DNA of 64,000 nt from Flavobacterium sp. UMI-01 (GCF_019656315.1 NZ_BPLU01000067.1:253420-317419); one strand, 5' to 3'; shown: positions 1 through 10,125, numbered from the stretch's first letter. The notes: generated by a model not told the origin, from the sequence alone. A program made the numbers and translations.

Positions 1-753
1 ATTCGCTACAATTCGGGTGAATTTTCCGTTTACGGATTTTGTTTCTTTTGCTGTAGCATTTTCATAAAGTTGCGCTTTATCAAATGGTTTTGAAAATTTC
101 ATTACAAAATACACGCGCTGGTCTTTGGCCCAACCTTTTGATTTTCGAAAGCCTGAAATCGTTTGGTTATCCTCAATGGTAATTTGCGTGTCTGTGGGTT
201 TGTCCCAATTTAAACTATAGCCCAAATCCAGAATAATTTGGCTTTTGTCATCCTTAGGAAAAGTATATTGATGAAAACCTACACGAGCCGTGGTAGTTAA
301 TTCGGCCTTGATTCCCGAGCTCAACAAATCAACCGAATAATAACCTGGACTCGCTTTTTCTCTGTCGTGTGAGAATTTGGAATAAGGTCGGTACGGTCCC
401 TCTTTAGTCAAGCTTTCGCTAAACCTACTGTTCATTGGCATCACCAACAAATCATACATATCGCCCGCTCCCGTTCCTGAAAGATGGGTGTGACTAAAGC
501 CCGCTATCGTAGAATCAGGATAAAAATAACCCGCTATTCTGTCCCAACCGGGCAAGCCGTTATCAGGACTTAATTGAACCATCCCAAAAGGAACAACCGC
601 TCCGGGATAAGTATTTCCTGGGCCATCGGTTCCCGTAAAAGTATTGACATAGCTCGTTAAGCGATCTGAAAAGACTTGCTTATTTTGTTTCTCGCTTTTG
701 CAAGACAAAATAAACAAAACAGCTAGTAGAAATATATAAGTTATTTTTTTCAT
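1..753 (-). CDS. GH92 alpha-mannosidase lipoprotein, N-terminal part (runs off the left edge)
   Basis: The first 251 codons of a glycoside hydrolase family 92 protein; the catalytic C-terminal barrel lies outside the window. The start is the ATG at 753, 7 bp after the stop of the GH20 gene. The N-terminus has a lipoprotein signal ending in ILSC with the lipidated Cys at residue 18, so an outer-membrane-anchored or periplasmic enzyme is expected. The family N-terminal signature follows: YVNTFTGTDGPGNTYPGA, then VPFGMVQLSPD and a SHTHLSGTG.GD segment. GH92 enzymes are calcium-dependent exo-acting alpha-mannosidases. Which linkage this copy cleaves cannot be told from the N-terminus. It is the last visible gene of the long minus-strand cluster, which may continue to the left. 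Confidence 0.9.
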   Translation of the reverse strand, partial: MKKITYIFLLAVLFILSCKSEKQNKQVFSDRLTSYVNTFTGTDGPGNTYPGAVVPFGMVQLSPDNGLPGWDRIAGYFYPDSTIAGFSHTHLSGTGAGDMYDLLVMPMNSRFSESLTKEGPYRPYSKFSHDREKASPGYYSVDLLSSGIKAELTTTARVGFHQYTFPKDDKSQIILDLGYSLNWDKPTDTQITIEDNQTISGFRKSKGWAKDQRVYFVMKFSKPFDKAQLYENATAKETKSVNGKFTRIVAN

Positions 754-760
754 TTTCAAT

Positions 761-3079
761 TTAAAAAAGGGTAACTGCGCTCGTCAATGGTTTTAATTCT
801 TCTCCTTGAAGGGTGTACCAAACATCAATCATCTTAGGATTGGCACTCGCTTTATAATGAATTTTTATAGGATGTACCCCTTTCTTTAAGGCTACTTTAG
901 CATATTTTTTTCGAGGACCATGATAACCACCATTATCCACCACTATTTCATCACCAATGAACAATAAATTCCCCCCATCGGAACGGGTTTCAAACTCATA
1001 AATTCCGTCTTTTTCCGCATTGAAATAGCCTTGGTAGATAATTGAAAAGTCTTTTTCGTCTTTTAAATCCCCTAATTCAATGCTGCTGACCTTGGTGTAA
1101 TCCGAAGTGGTTGGTGTTTTAATGTCTTCCACTTTTTTGAAAGTCCCTTTCACCACCCACTTTTTCAGTCCTTTTTCGGTAGTATTCGCATGTACAGATG
1201 CGATGTAATTTTTACGGATAACCTTGGTGGTTTTTAAATCATTAAATAGGTCTCCACGATAAGAACGGGCTTTTATTGTAGCCGTATCTTTTACCATAAA
1301 CGGCTCCTTGTATAGTAATGATTTTTGGGTAGGCACCGTTCCATCCAGCGTATAATAGATTTTAGTTCCTTCTAAAGGATAGGCTAATTTCAAGTTTACG
1401 GCTGTTTGGTCCACAAAAGCAATTTCTTTGTCCAAACCTTCCACCGCAGGAATGTAATAATGCACATCGAGCACATCCAAACGGTCGTATTGTTTTTCCA
1501 CTCTTTGATTGAAGGCTTTGAAATCTTTATTCTCTTTTGGTGCCCAAGCATTTTCGGCTAAGGCCAAGATTCTAGGAAAAGCTTGGTATTCCAATCGTGT
1601 AAAACTCGGAATCGTTTCCGCCCAAAGATTGGCCTGCACTCCTAAAACGTTATTGGCCTCGGCAGCGGTAAAATCCTTAGGAATAGGTTCATAATTATAA
1701 ATTCGTTCCAGCTTTGTTCCTTCGTTTAGATAGTCAAAATAATACACATCCGTAGTGGTGATGACTACATCATTTCCGTTTTCAGCGGCTTTTTTTGGCG
1801 CTTCAGGACGCCAACCTCTCCACCACATCACTGTAGCTTCTTTGGTCAAACCTCCTTCTACAATTTCGTCCCAACCAAGGAACTTTTTGCCTTTGGATTT
1901 CAAAAATTGTTCGATATCTCTATTGAAAAAAGATTGCAATTCGTGTTCGTTTTTCAGTCCGTTTTCTTTAATGGCTTTCTGGCAATGTGGACATTTTTCC
2001 CATGATTTGATGTTCACCTCATCCCCACCAATATGAACATACTCAGCAGGAAATAACGGAATCACTTCAGCTAATACATTTTTCATGAATTCATAGGTCG
2101 TAGGTTTTCCTAAGCAAGTAGGATAGGTAAACACGGTATCCCAACCCGATTTTTCATCACAAGATAAAAAAGGATAATTATCAATTGCCGATTTAAAATG
2201 ACCCGGCATGTCTATTTCTGGAACTACTGTAATACAACGTTCGGTAGCATACGCCACAATCTCTTTGATTTGCTCCTGTGTAAAAAAACCACCATATTTA
2301 CGCTCGCCATCAATCATTTTAAATTTTCGTTCATCAATAGTATAAAGTTTGTTTTCCTTGGCTCTATCCATGCAGATGGTATCTTGATTGTTTGGAATTC
2401 TCCAAGCGCCTTTTTCTGTCAACAAAGGATATTTTTTGATTTCAATGCGCCAACCTTGGTCGTCAGTCAGGTGCATGTGGTAAGTATTCAATTTGTACAA
2501 TGCCATATAGTCCAAAAAGGTTTTTACCTCATCTATATCAAAAAAGTGACGGCTAAAATCCATGTGCATGCCACGCCATGCAAAACGAGGTTCGTCCTTA
2601 ACAACTACTGCGGGAACAGCCCAACGCATTTTTTGAATGGTTTTGCTTTCTATTTCCTTAGGTAATAATTGACGAAGAGTTTGAACGGCATTAAAATAGC
2701 CTGTTTCTTCAGAGGCTTTTACCGTAATTCCTTTTGGATTTATAGCTAATGTATAACCGCCGTTTTTTAAACCCGCTGTTTTTTCAAAAATTACTGCCCC
2801 GCTTTTTTTAGATTTGCTAACCGCCAAATGATATCCCGCAGCCTTACTAAATAAGCCTTTCAAGTAATTTATGGCCTTTTGCTGGCTTGGGTCTTGCTGG
2901 ATGATTTTTGTATTGGCCACAAATTGGAACTCGCCTTCATTAAATTCTAAACTTGAAGGCTTTGGCAACAATGAAATATTGTCTCGATTAAAAGCCGATT
3001 TTGTTTGTGCATTGGCTACAAAAAACAGCATTATAAATAGCAAAGTGGTATATTTTTTCATCTTGTCCAATATTTTCAT
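761..3079 (-). CDS. GH20 beta-N-acetylhexosaminidase with C-terminal PA14 domain
   Basis: An exo-acting beta-hexosaminidase that removes terminal GlcNAc or GalNAc. The 772-residue protein has a signal peptide (cleavage after ...FFVANAQ), a GH20b N-terminal domain (about 35-165), the catalytic TIM barrel (about 165-520) and a chitobiase C-terminal-like domain (about 545-610). A PA14 domain follows (about 640-770). The catalytic pair of substrate-assisted hydrolysis is D353-E354 in HIGGDE (349-354). HLTDDQGWRIEIKKYP is the usual family motif. An internal ATG at codon 7 would give a more typical signal peptide and may be the true start. It is followed by a GH92 gene after 7 bp. The PA14 domain is an unusual addition and suggests carbohydrate binding. 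Confidence 0.93.
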   Translation of the reverse strand: MKILDKMKKYTTLLFIMLFFVANAQTKSAFNRDNISLLPKPSSLEFNEGEFQFVANTKIIQQDPSQQKAINYLKGLFSKAAGYHLAVSKSKKSGAVIFEKTAGLKNGGYTLAINPKGITVKASEETGYFNAVQTLRQLLPKEIESKTIQKMRWAVPAVVVKDEPRFAWRGMHMDFSRHFFDIDEVKTFLDYMALYKLNTYHMHLTDDQGWRIEIKKYPLLTEKGAWRIPNNQDTICMDRAKENKLYTIDERKFKMIDGERKYGGFFTQEQIKEIVAYATERCITVVPEIDMPGHFKSAIDNYPFLSCDEKSGWDTVFTYPTCLGKPTTYEFMKNVLAEVIPLFPAEYVHIGGDEVNIKSWEKCPHCQKAIKENGLKNEHELQSFFNRDIEQFLKSKGKKFLGWDEIVEGGLTKEATVMWWRGWRPEAPKKAAENGNDVVITTTDVYYFDYLNEGTKLERIYNYEPIPKDFTAAEANNVLGVQANLWAETIPSFTRLEYQAFPRILALAENAWAPKENKDFKAFNQRVEKQYDRLDVLDVHYYIPAVEGLDKEIAFVDQTAVNLKLAYPLEGTKIYYTLDGTVPTQKSLLYKEPFMVKDTATIKARSYRGDLFNDLKTTKVIRKNYIASVHANTTEKGLKKWVVKGTFKKVEDIKTPTTSDYTKVSSIELGDLKDEKDFSIIYQGYFNAEKDGIYEFETRSDGGNLLFIGDEIVVDNGGYHGPRKKYAKVALKKGVHPIKIHYKASANPKMIDVWYTLQGEELKPLTSAVTLF

Positions 3080-3112
3080 TCGATTACTTAATTCTTCGTT
3101 TCTTCAAAAAAC

Positions 3113-4414
3113 TTATTTAATATTTAGTTTGATAATCTCATCAATAGCATCTAGGGAATTGTGGTCCACATAGAGAAACGCGCCTTCTTTCACCTGATTG
3201 AATTTGATTTTTCTTTTTCCATCAAATGAAGTAGCGGATATGATTTTGTCTTTGAGTTCAGGCAGAAAAATATACGGTTCCTGAGAAGGTTTTAAAATAT
3301 GCACATACAAAGTATTGCCTTTTTTAGTGATGGTTCCCCAATCTTGGGTTTTAATTACATCTCCTCGGGTTCCATAAATACTTTCGCCATATTTAGAAGT
3401 CCATTCGCCTATTTCTTTTAAGCTTTTTACAAACTCGGGTTGAATTTCACCATTTGGCATTGGCCCCACATTTAAAAGCAAATTGCCATTTTTTCCCGCT
3501 GCTTTCACCAAAAAGTCAATCAGTTGTTTTTTAGTTTTGAAACTTTTATCATTCAAATCAAAACCCCAAGCTTTTGCCATAGTGGCACAAGACTCTAAAG
3601 GCAATTTACTAACGTGTACGCCCTCACTAAATCCTCCGTGATTTTCACCTGGCAGGTCTCTTTCAAATGTTTGAATGTCTTCTCCTGCTATAGGTTGAAT
3701 GTGGTGGTTGTTGGCAATCAACGTATTGGGGCTCAACTTATGAATCAACGAATAAATTTCGTCGTAGTGCCAGTTGGCTTCTTTTTGATCCCAATGACCA
3801 TCAAACCAAATCATGCCAATTTCACCATAATTGGTCAGCAATTCGGTTAATTGTGCTTTCATAAATGCGATATAGTCATTCCAAGCTTCTTTGTCTCCTT
3901 TTTTACCATTTTTATAATCCTCACGTTTCCAATCGAGTAACGAATAGTAAAAATTCAATTTAATACCTTCTTTTTTACATTCTGCTGCCAATTCTTTCAA
4001 AGGGTCTCTTTTGAAACGAGTGGCATCAATAATATCAAAATCGGTAGCTTTAGAATCAAACATGCTAAAACTATCGTGATGACGAGAAGTAATGGTGATG
4101 TATTTCATCCCCGCAGATTTGGCAATGGCCACCCATTCTTTGGCATTAAAATCTAATGGATTGAAAAATTTCGTTAATTTCCCATAGGTTTCAGCAGGTA
4201 TTTTTTGTTGAAACATGACCCATTCCCCATCTCCCAATACACTATAAATTCCCCAATGAATAAACATCCCAAATTTCATGTCCTGAAAAGCGGTACGCGC
4301 TTCTAAATTGCCTTTAGTCGGTGTGTATTCGGGCATAGGGAAAGCATAATGTTTTTGGGCACTAACTTGTAATGTACCAAATGCGAATAGACAACTAATA
4401 ATTATTTTCTTCAT
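3113..4414 (-). CDS. GH29 alpha-L-fucosidase
   Basis: A retaining exo-alpha-L-fucosidase of 433 residues with a type I signal peptide ending ...GTLQVSAQ. The GH29 core is recognisable from KFGMFIHWGIYS near residue 50, the ITSRHHDSFSMFDS segment near 110-125 and IWFDGHW. The Asp of the last motif, D205, is the expected nucleophile. NGNLLLNVGPMPNGEI follows and a short beta-sandwich tail ends the protein. It lies 33 bp from the GH20 gene and 25 bp from a GH92 gene in the same operon. The linkage (alpha-1,2, 1,3/4 or 1,6) cannot be predicted; the three GH29 proteins here differ enough in sequence to suggest different linkages. Confidence 0.93.
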   Translation of the reverse strand: MKKIIISCLFAFGTLQVSAQKHYAFPMPEYTPTKGNLEARTAFQDMKFGMFIHWGIYSVLGDGEWVMFQQKIPAETYGKLTKFFNPLDFNAKEWVAIAKSAGMKYITITSRHHDSFSMFDSKATDFDIIDATRFKRDPLKELAAECKKEGIKLNFYYSLLDWKREDYKNGKKGDKEAWNDYIAFMKAQLTELLTNYGEIGMIWFDGHWDQKEANWHYDEIYSLIHKLSPNTLIANNHHIQPIAGEDIQTFERDLPGENHGGFSEGVHVSKLPLESCATMAKAWGFDLNDKSFKTKKQLIDFLVKAAGKNGNLLLNVGPMPNGEIQPEFVKSLKEIGEWTSKYGESIYGTRGDVIKTQDWGTITKKGNTLYVHILKPSQEPYIFLPELKDKIISATSFDGKRKIKFNQVKEGAFLYVDHNSLDAIDEIIKLNIK

Positions 4415-4439
4415 ATTGATTGATTTTTATTTTTCATAA

Positions 4440-6755
4440 TTAATGATGGGGTTGCGACCCCATTTCCATTTCTAAAACGCCCCCTTGGGTAATTTCTTGA
4501 TGCGTAATCCAATAACGGTTAAAGGGTTTCCCATTCAATTTCATCGATTGGATGTAAATATTTTCTTTAGAATTATTCTTAGCCTTAATCTTAAAGGTTT
4601 TCCCTTTGTAATAGCTAGGGTCTAATTTTATTTCAATCTCGCTAAAAACGGGACTGGTAATCTGGTATTTGTTATCTCCCGGATTGATGGGGTGAATCCC
4701 AATGGAAGCCAACACATACCAAGCCGACATTTGTCCTACATCTTCGTTCCCACACAAACCATAAGCATCGGTTCCATAGGCTTTATCGCAAATTTTACGA
4801 GTGTATTTTTGAGTTAAATGAGGCGCACTGGCTTCGTTAAACAAAAAAGGTACATGATGAACGGGTTCGTTAGCATGGTTGTAGTAGTTGTTCCAAAGGA
4901 AATCTTCGGGTGTGTTTTCGAAAAAACTAATCAATTCGTTTCTGAAAGCCTTTTCACCACCCATCAAGGTTTTTAAACCCTCAATATCATGTGGAACAAA
5001 CCATCCTTGTTGAAACGGATTGCTCTCGATACAACCTTGACCGTGAACCGTTTTTCCTTTCCATTCCATCCAAACTCCAGCGCTGTCTTTGGCTCTAAAC
5101 CAATTGACTTCCTCGTTCCAAATGTTTTTGTAATTTTTACTTTTCTTAAAATATTCCTCGGCTATCGCATCTTTCCCTAATGATTTTGCCATTGTTGCCA
5201 AAGCCCAATCGGAATAAGCATACTCTAAAGTTTTAGAAATATGTTTGTTGAAATAACCCAATGTTCCATTACCCGTATTGTCAACCGTATTTTTAGCGTA
5301 TTCAAACGCTTTGTCAATATCGTAATTGCGAATGCCTTTTTGGTACGCATCATTAATTACTGAAACCGCAGGATTACCTAACATCACCCCTGAATAGGAA
5401 TTGAGCATTTCCCAACGAGGCAAATAGCCTCTGCCACTCCATTCTGCCATTTGCAACAGCGAATTGATTTCATCATTGACCAAACTAGGATTGATAATGG
5501 TTTGCAACGGAAATTGTGAACGAAACACATCCCAACCGCTAAAAATAGTTCGATACGTAAAATCTTTGGTTTGATGTATTTTTTTATCAGCACCAATATA
5601 ATTTCCGTTTACATCCGAAAAGGCGCGTGGGTCAATTAAGGTGTGGTAAAGCGAGGTATAAAAAACTGTTTTTTCAGCATCCGTTCCGCCAGAAACCGAA
5701 ATATTTGAGATGGCTTTGCTCCAAAGTTCGCGAGCTTCTTTTTTAGTTTTATCAAAATCCCAATGCTTGATATCGTGTTCTAAATTTGCTTTGGCTCCTT
5801 CGATATTCACAAAAGAAATTCCACTTTTCATCAAAACTTGTTCCCCTTCTTTGGTACTAAAATTGGTGTAAAACCCGAGATGCTTTCCTTGCATTTCTTT
5901 TTTACCTTTAAAAATTGCTGCATTTTTAACCGCCAGTTGGTAGTCGTCTTTGGCAATAAAACGCATTTTGCGAGGCACATCGGGAATGGTGGCACTCCAA
6001 ATGCCGTAGTCTTTTAAGGGTTTGCTAAATTGGCAATAGAAATAGACTACATAATCGGCTTTTCCTTCGCCAGCACCCCAACCACCACCTTCGGGCGGGC
6101 ATTTCATCCAGCCTTTGATGGTATAATCGTCCACAACTTTGATGTATTGTTCTGTTGAAGTTCCCGCTACACGACGTGCCAAATCAATTTGGATGCGCGA
6201 TTCCTTGTTTTCTGGATAGGTAAAACGAATGATTCCTGCTCTAGGTGCCGCCGTCAACTCGGTTCTTACTTTATAATCCTCTAGCGTTACCGCATAATAG
6301 CCCGCTTGGGTAATTTCGGTATCATGGGAGTAACGGGAACGATAGCCTTCTTCTGGATTTTCAGGAACGCCTCGATTGGTATGCAATTTTCCTGTTGTGG
6401 GAGTCACCAAAAAATTACCTAAATCGCCAAACCAGCCTACTCCACTCATGTGAGTAAAACTAAATCCTTCGATAGTGGGATGCTCATACGAATACCCCGA
6501 ACCATTATCGCCCCCCGTAAACGTATCGGGACTGAGTTGTACCAAACCAAAAGGAGTTGCTGCCCCTGGAAATGTTTTCCCAAAGCCATGCGCATCCTTG
6601 GACATTTTGCCATACGAAATTGCACCAATAATTGGATTTATATAATCGACCGCTGGTTTTTCATTCTTAATTTGAGAGGAAGCACAAGAAACCATCACTA
6701 AAGCACTTAGTGTGACCAACCATTTTCGTTGTTTTTTTCTATAATTCATTTTCAT
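4440..6755 (-). CDS. GH92 alpha-mannosidase lipoprotein
   Basis: A full-length GH92 exo-alpha-mannosidase of 771 residues. The lipobox (ALVMVSC, Cys24) predicts a lipoprotein. Family motifs are DYINPIIGA, KTFPGAATPFGLVQLSPDT, THMSGVGW.GDLGNFL, the SGWDVFRSQFPL block, HGQGCIESNPFQQGWFVPHD and GNEDVGQMSAWYVLASIGIHP. The Glu-containing block reads IESNPFQQGW here, whereas the other two complete GH92 copies read EGNAWQ. This copy therefore belongs to a different subgroup and may have a different linkage or substrate preference. A second ATG two codons in is equally possible as the start. Neighbours are GH29 (25 bp) and a sulfatase (20 bp). Confidence 0.93.
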   Translation of the reverse strand: MKMNYRKKQRKWLVTLSALVMVSCASSQIKNEKPAVDYINPIIGAISYGKMSKDAHGFGKTFPGAATPFGLVQLSPDTFTGGDNGSGYSYEHPTIEGFSFTHMSGVGWFGDLGNFLVTPTTGKLHTNRGVPENPEEGYRSRYSHDTEITQAGYYAVTLEDYKVRTELTAAPRAGIIRFTYPENKESRIQIDLARRVAGTSTEQYIKVVDDYTIKGWMKCPPEGGGWGAGEGKADYVVYFYCQFSKPLKDYGIWSATIPDVPRKMRFIAKDDYQLAVKNAAIFKGKKEMQGKHLGFYTNFSTKEGEQVLMKSGISFVNIEGAKANLEHDIKHWDFDKTKKEARELWSKAISNISVSGGTDAEKTVFYTSLYHTLIDPRAFSDVNGNYIGADKKIHQTKDFTYRTIFSGWDVFRSQFPLQTIINPSLVNDEINSLLQMAEWSGRGYLPRWEMLNSYSGVMLGNPAVSVINDAYQKGIRNYDIDKAFEYAKNTVDNTGNGTLGYFNKHISKTLEYAYSDWALATMAKSLGKDAIAEEYFKKSKNYKNIWNEEVNWFRAKDSAGVWMEWKGKTVHGQGCIESNPFQQGWFVPHDIEGLKTLMGGEKAFRNELISFFENTPEDFLWNNYYNHANEPVHHVPFLFNEASAPHLTQKYTRKICDKAYGTDAYGLCGNEDVGQMSAWYVLASIGIHPINPGDNKYQITSPVFSEIEIKLDPSYYKGKTFKIKAKNNSKENIYIQSMKLNGKPFNRYWITHQEITQGGVLEMEMGSQPHH

Positions 6756-6775
6756 CTCTTGTGTTATTACTTTGA

Positions 6776-8260
6776 TTAATTTTCTACAGCAGCCTCAGTA
6801 ATTTTGGTTTTATAAATATCCACTGGCACGTCATTTTGTTGTTGTTGGCCCGAAGTAGTTCGTCCGTTTTGGACAATCTCTTCAAGTTGTTGGGTCAGTT
6901 TTTTTACCACCTTAGGATATTTGTCGAACAGGTTGGTCGTTTCTGCTTCATCCTTTTCCATGTTGTACAATTGGATTTCGGGTAGGTTTTCTTTTCTAGC
7001 TTTAACATCTGTAGGATTGCTCCAACCTCCTGAACCTGGTGTCAATTCTAATTTCCATTGTTTGTTCCGAATTGAAAATTTGCCTTGAATCGAATGATGC
7101 ACGACTAATTTATAATCGGTTTTGGCTTTATTATTTTTCAATAAGGGTAAAATACTGTACGAGTCCACACCGGAATTTCCTGAAAGTTTTGCTCCAATAA
7201 TTTCGGCACAAGTTGCCATCAAACTGGTTTGACAAATGAGGTTGTTGTTCTTTGAATTGGCTTCGATTTGCCCCGGCCATCCCACAATAAATGGAATTCG
7301 ATGCCCTCCTTCCCAGATATCCGATTTGGAACCACGGAATTGAGCACTTGGATAATGACCAAAATCTTTTTCTAGTTTGCTTCCTTTCGCTGCTGGATAA
7401 GAGCAACCATTATCACTGGTAAAAAACACCAAGGTGTTTTCGGCTATGCCATTGTCTTTTAAAGCTTTTATTACTTGTCCTACAGCATCATCTGTTTCCA
7501 TTACAAAATCGGCATAATCGCCCATGCCACTTTTGCCTTTCCATTTTTCAGAGGGAACTACGGGACTGTGCGGCGAATTCAAAGCCAAGTACATAAAAAA
7601 GGGAGCTTCTGTTTTGGCTTCTTTGGCAATATAATCAGTAGCATTGTCCGTTAATAATTGAAGCATTTTAACAGGTTCCATGTGAGCGATGACCTTATCA
7701 TCTTTAATAATTGTATTGATGGTTGCCGCATGGTGAAAACCAATATAAGAATCAAATCCGCGCGTTATAGGTCCGTTAGGCACCTGAGCCCCAATAGGAA
7801 TATCCATTACTTTTTTACCTTGATACAGCTCGTATTCTTTTCCGTTTGCATCCAAAAAGCTAAAACCCAAATGCCATTTGCCTATGGCTGTCGTTTTATA
7901 GCCTGCTTTTTTAAGCATCGAAGGTACGGTCTCTAATTGGTCCGCAATCAAAGGAACCGATTCATCTCCGTTTAACACTCCTTCTTGCAATCGAGAACGC
8001 CAAGCGTAACGCCCCGTCAAAACCGCATAGCGGGAAGGCGTACAGACGGATGAGGCCGAATGGGCATCGGTAAAGGTCATCGATTCTTTGGCAAAAGCAT
8101 CAATTTTGGGAGTCAAAATTTTCCCTCTCTCAGGATTTAAAGCTTGTACATCTCCATAACCCAAATCATCACAAATAATGTAAATGATATTAGGCTTTTT
8201 TTGTGCTGATGCAACAGTGGCCATCAACAAACACAGGGTGAATAATTTAGAGAATTTCAT
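6776..8260 (-). CDS. Type I sulfatase, galactose/GalNAc-6-sulfatase-like (S1_15-like)
   Basis: A secreted sulfatase of 494 residues with a type I signal peptide ending ATVASAQ. Metal ligands D31-D32 lie in IICDDLGYGDV. The formylglycine motif is C73-T-P-S-R, followed by a YAVLTGRYAWRSRL segment that resembles GALNS-like exo-6-sulfatases. GKWHLG and FFTSDNG complete the alkaline-phosphatase-superfamily metal site. Cys73 must be oxidised to formylglycine by a maturase that is not in this window. The subfamily is judged from remembered sequence patterns and is moderately uncertain. The gene ends 20 bp before the GH92 gene and starts 3 bp after the GH20 stop, consistent with coupled translation. 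It probably desulfates terminal Gal or GalNAc. Confidence 0.88.
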   Translation of the reverse strand: MKFSKLFTLCLLMATVASAQKKPNIIYIICDDLGYGDVQALNPERGKILTPKIDAFAKESMTFTDAHSASSVCTPSRYAVLTGRYAWRSRLQEGVLNGDESVPLIADQLETVPSMLKKAGYKTTAIGKWHLGFSFLDANGKEYELYQGKKVMDIPIGAQVPNGPITRGFDSYIGFHHAATINTIIKDDKVIAHMEPVKMLQLLTDNATDYIAKEAKTEAPFFMYLALNSPHSPVVPSEKWKGKSGMGDYADFVMETDDAVGQVIKALKDNGIAENTLVFFTSDNGCSYPAAKGSKLEKDFGHYPSAQFRGSKSDIWEGGHRIPFIVGWPGQIEANSKNNNLICQTSLMATCAEIIGAKLSGNSGVDSYSILPLLKNNKAKTDYKLVVHHSIQGKFSIRNKQWKLELTPGSGGWSNPTDVKARKENLPEIQLYNMEKDEAETTNLFDKYPKVVKKLTQQLEEIVQNGRTTSGQQQQNDVPVDIYKTKITEAAVEN

Positions 8261-8263
8261 TGT

Positions 8264-10123
8264 TTATTTTAGTCTTATTTCGGTTATGGTACTTAGTAAT
8301 TTTCCTTTTTTAGTGAATAAGCCGGCTTTCAAAAGCGTTCTGGGTACGGTTTTGAATTGGCCTTCGTATTTCTTTCCGTTTGTGATGGTTGGTTCCTCAC
8401 CATTGAGCGTGTAATAGATGTCATAGCCTATTGTTTCTGTTTTTAAGAAAACAATGGCTTCATTGTTCAATTGGTCAATCGCAAAGGCTGGATAAACTGT
8501 GAACATGCTTTTAGAAAAATTGACTTTGGCTCTTTCTAATCGTGCAAAATGATCAAATTCTAAGGCATCTTGAAAACGTTGCCAATTCTTGACTTCTGGC
8601 ATACTCCATGACACCTCAGCACTGGCTAATGTTCTGGGATATAACATGTATTCAAATTGAGATTCTGTAGGCGTAAACTCAGCCCACAAACTCGCTTGAT
8701 TACCTAAAACCCTATGGGCTTCTTCCTTGGTCAATTCGGCTGGAATAGGTTCGTGGTTATAGACTACAGACAAAGGCAAAACCGAGTTAGGGCCTTCAGG
8801 TTCCATAAAAGTGGGCCCTTGAACACGGCTGATATAGGAATGCAAATAAGAGGTCATAATCGTGGGATAGCCTTCACGGGGAGCTTGTAATTCGGGGGTA
8901 TGCATGCCTCTTCGCCAAGCCATAATAGTGGCTCCTTTAACGCCCTTACCGCTTAAAACTTCGTCCCAAGCAATCATGGTTTTCTTTTGGGCGCTTACTA
9001 TTTTATACATGCGTTGAATAAAATAACTTTGTAATTCTTCCACATCTTTTAGATTATGGTCTTGCATAACTTTCTGACAATGTGGGCATTTTTTCCAATT
9101 GCTCTTGTTGCATTCGTCGCCTCCGATGTGGAAATATTTTGACGGAAATAAAGCCACAACTTCTTTAATCACATTTTCTAAAAAAGCATAGGTTGTTTCT
9201 TTCCCAGCGCACAAGGCATTATCAGGCGCTTTTCCACCTACAGCCACTTCAAAATTAACTCCATCAGGCACCACATCATAACAAAACAATTCGGGATAGG
9301 AAGCAATTAAGGCTTTGCTATGCGCTGGCACATCGATTTCTGGAATAATTTCGACATTCCTTTTTTGGGCAAAAGCAATCACTTCTTTAATTTCCTCTTG
9401 GGTATAAAAACCACCCACCGTTTTGGGTTCATCAGCAGTAGCTAGCTCCCGAGACCACCAAGCAATTCCTGTTCTATCAGCTCTCCAAGCGCCTTTTTGA
9501 GTTAAATTTGGGTATTTTTTGATTTCGATTCGCCAGCCTTGATCATCCGTTAAATGCCAATGGAATTTATTTATTTTATACGAAGACAAGACCTCTATTT
9601 GTTTTAAAATAAATTCTTTGGTTTGAAAATGACGCGATACATCAAACAAAACCCCTCTCCAATGAAACCTCGGATTGTCTTTAATACTCATACTTGGTAT
9701 CACAAATTTATCCGTTTTTACTAAAGGAATCGCTTGTGCTAAGGTTTGTAACCCATTGAACAATCCAGCATAGTCTATCGCTTTTATGATGATTTTAGAG
9801 GGTGTTACCTCTAATTCATAGCCTTCTGTAGCAATAGCTTTGCTTTTAACTTTTTCAAAAAGAATACAATTGGTTGCCTTAGCTGAACCTGTTTTAACCG
9901 ACAGATTTAACCCCGCATCACTCTTAAATTTTGATTCTACGATAGGTTTCAAGTCGGCACTAAACATTTTAGGAACAAACACTTGGGTATCTTGACTCAA
10001 TAGAAAACCCCCTTGTTGAAACACCACCGACTGCGGTTGCGGAATAAAGGTGTTTTGAGACTCTTGTGTCCTTCCTGCAATGGTAAAAAGAAAAGCGACT
10101 ATGACTATGAATATTCTTTTCAT
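8264..10123 (-). CDS. GH20 beta-N-acetylhexosaminidase
   Basis: The second GH20 of the cluster, 619 residues, with a signal peptide ending ...TIAGRTQ. It has a GH20b domain (about 25-150), a catalytic barrel (about 155-510) and a short chitobiase-type C-terminal domain containing YDIYYTLNGEEPT. The catalytic pair is D336-E337 in HIGGDE (332-337), followed by CNKSNWKKCPHC. KFHWHLTDDQGWRIEIKKYP matches the family. Unlike the GH20 at 761-3079 it has no PA14 domain, so the two probably differ in substrate context or location. The neighbouring SGNH hydrolase gene stops only 2 bp before its start codon. Confidence 0.94.
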   Translation of the reverse strand: MKRIFIVIVAFLFTIAGRTQESQNTFIPQPQSVVFQQGGFLLSQDTQVFVPKMFSADLKPIVESKFKSDAGLNLSVKTGSAKATNCILFEKVKSKAIATEGYELEVTPSKIIIKAIDYAGLFNGLQTLAQAIPLVKTDKFVIPSMSIKDNPRFHWRGVLFDVSRHFQTKEFILKQIEVLSSYKINKFHWHLTDDQGWRIEIKKYPNLTQKGAWRADRTGIAWWSRELATADEPKTVGGFYTQEEIKEVIAFAQKRNVEIIPEIDVPAHSKALIASYPELFCYDVVPDGVNFEVAVGGKAPDNALCAGKETTYAFLENVIKEVVALFPSKYFHIGGDECNKSNWKKCPHCQKVMQDHNLKDVEELQSYFIQRMYKIVSAQKKTMIAWDEVLSGKGVKGATIMAWRRGMHTPELQAPREGYPTIMTSYLHSYISRVQGPTFMEPEGPNSVLPLSVVYNHEPIPAELTKEEAHRVLGNQASLWAEFTPTESQFEYMLYPRTLASAEVSWSMPEVKNWQRFQDALEFDHFARLERAKVNFSKSMFTVYPAFAIDQLNNEAIVFLKTETIGYDIYYTLNGEEPTITNGKKYEGQFKTVPRTLLKAGLFTKKGKLLSTITEIRLK

Positions 10124-10125
10124 GT

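Noticed and set aside
2198..2665. A 155-codon open frame on the plus strand
   Set aside because: Antisense to the catalytic domain of the GH20 gene; low-complexity hydrophobic and Phe-rich translation typical of a shadow frame.
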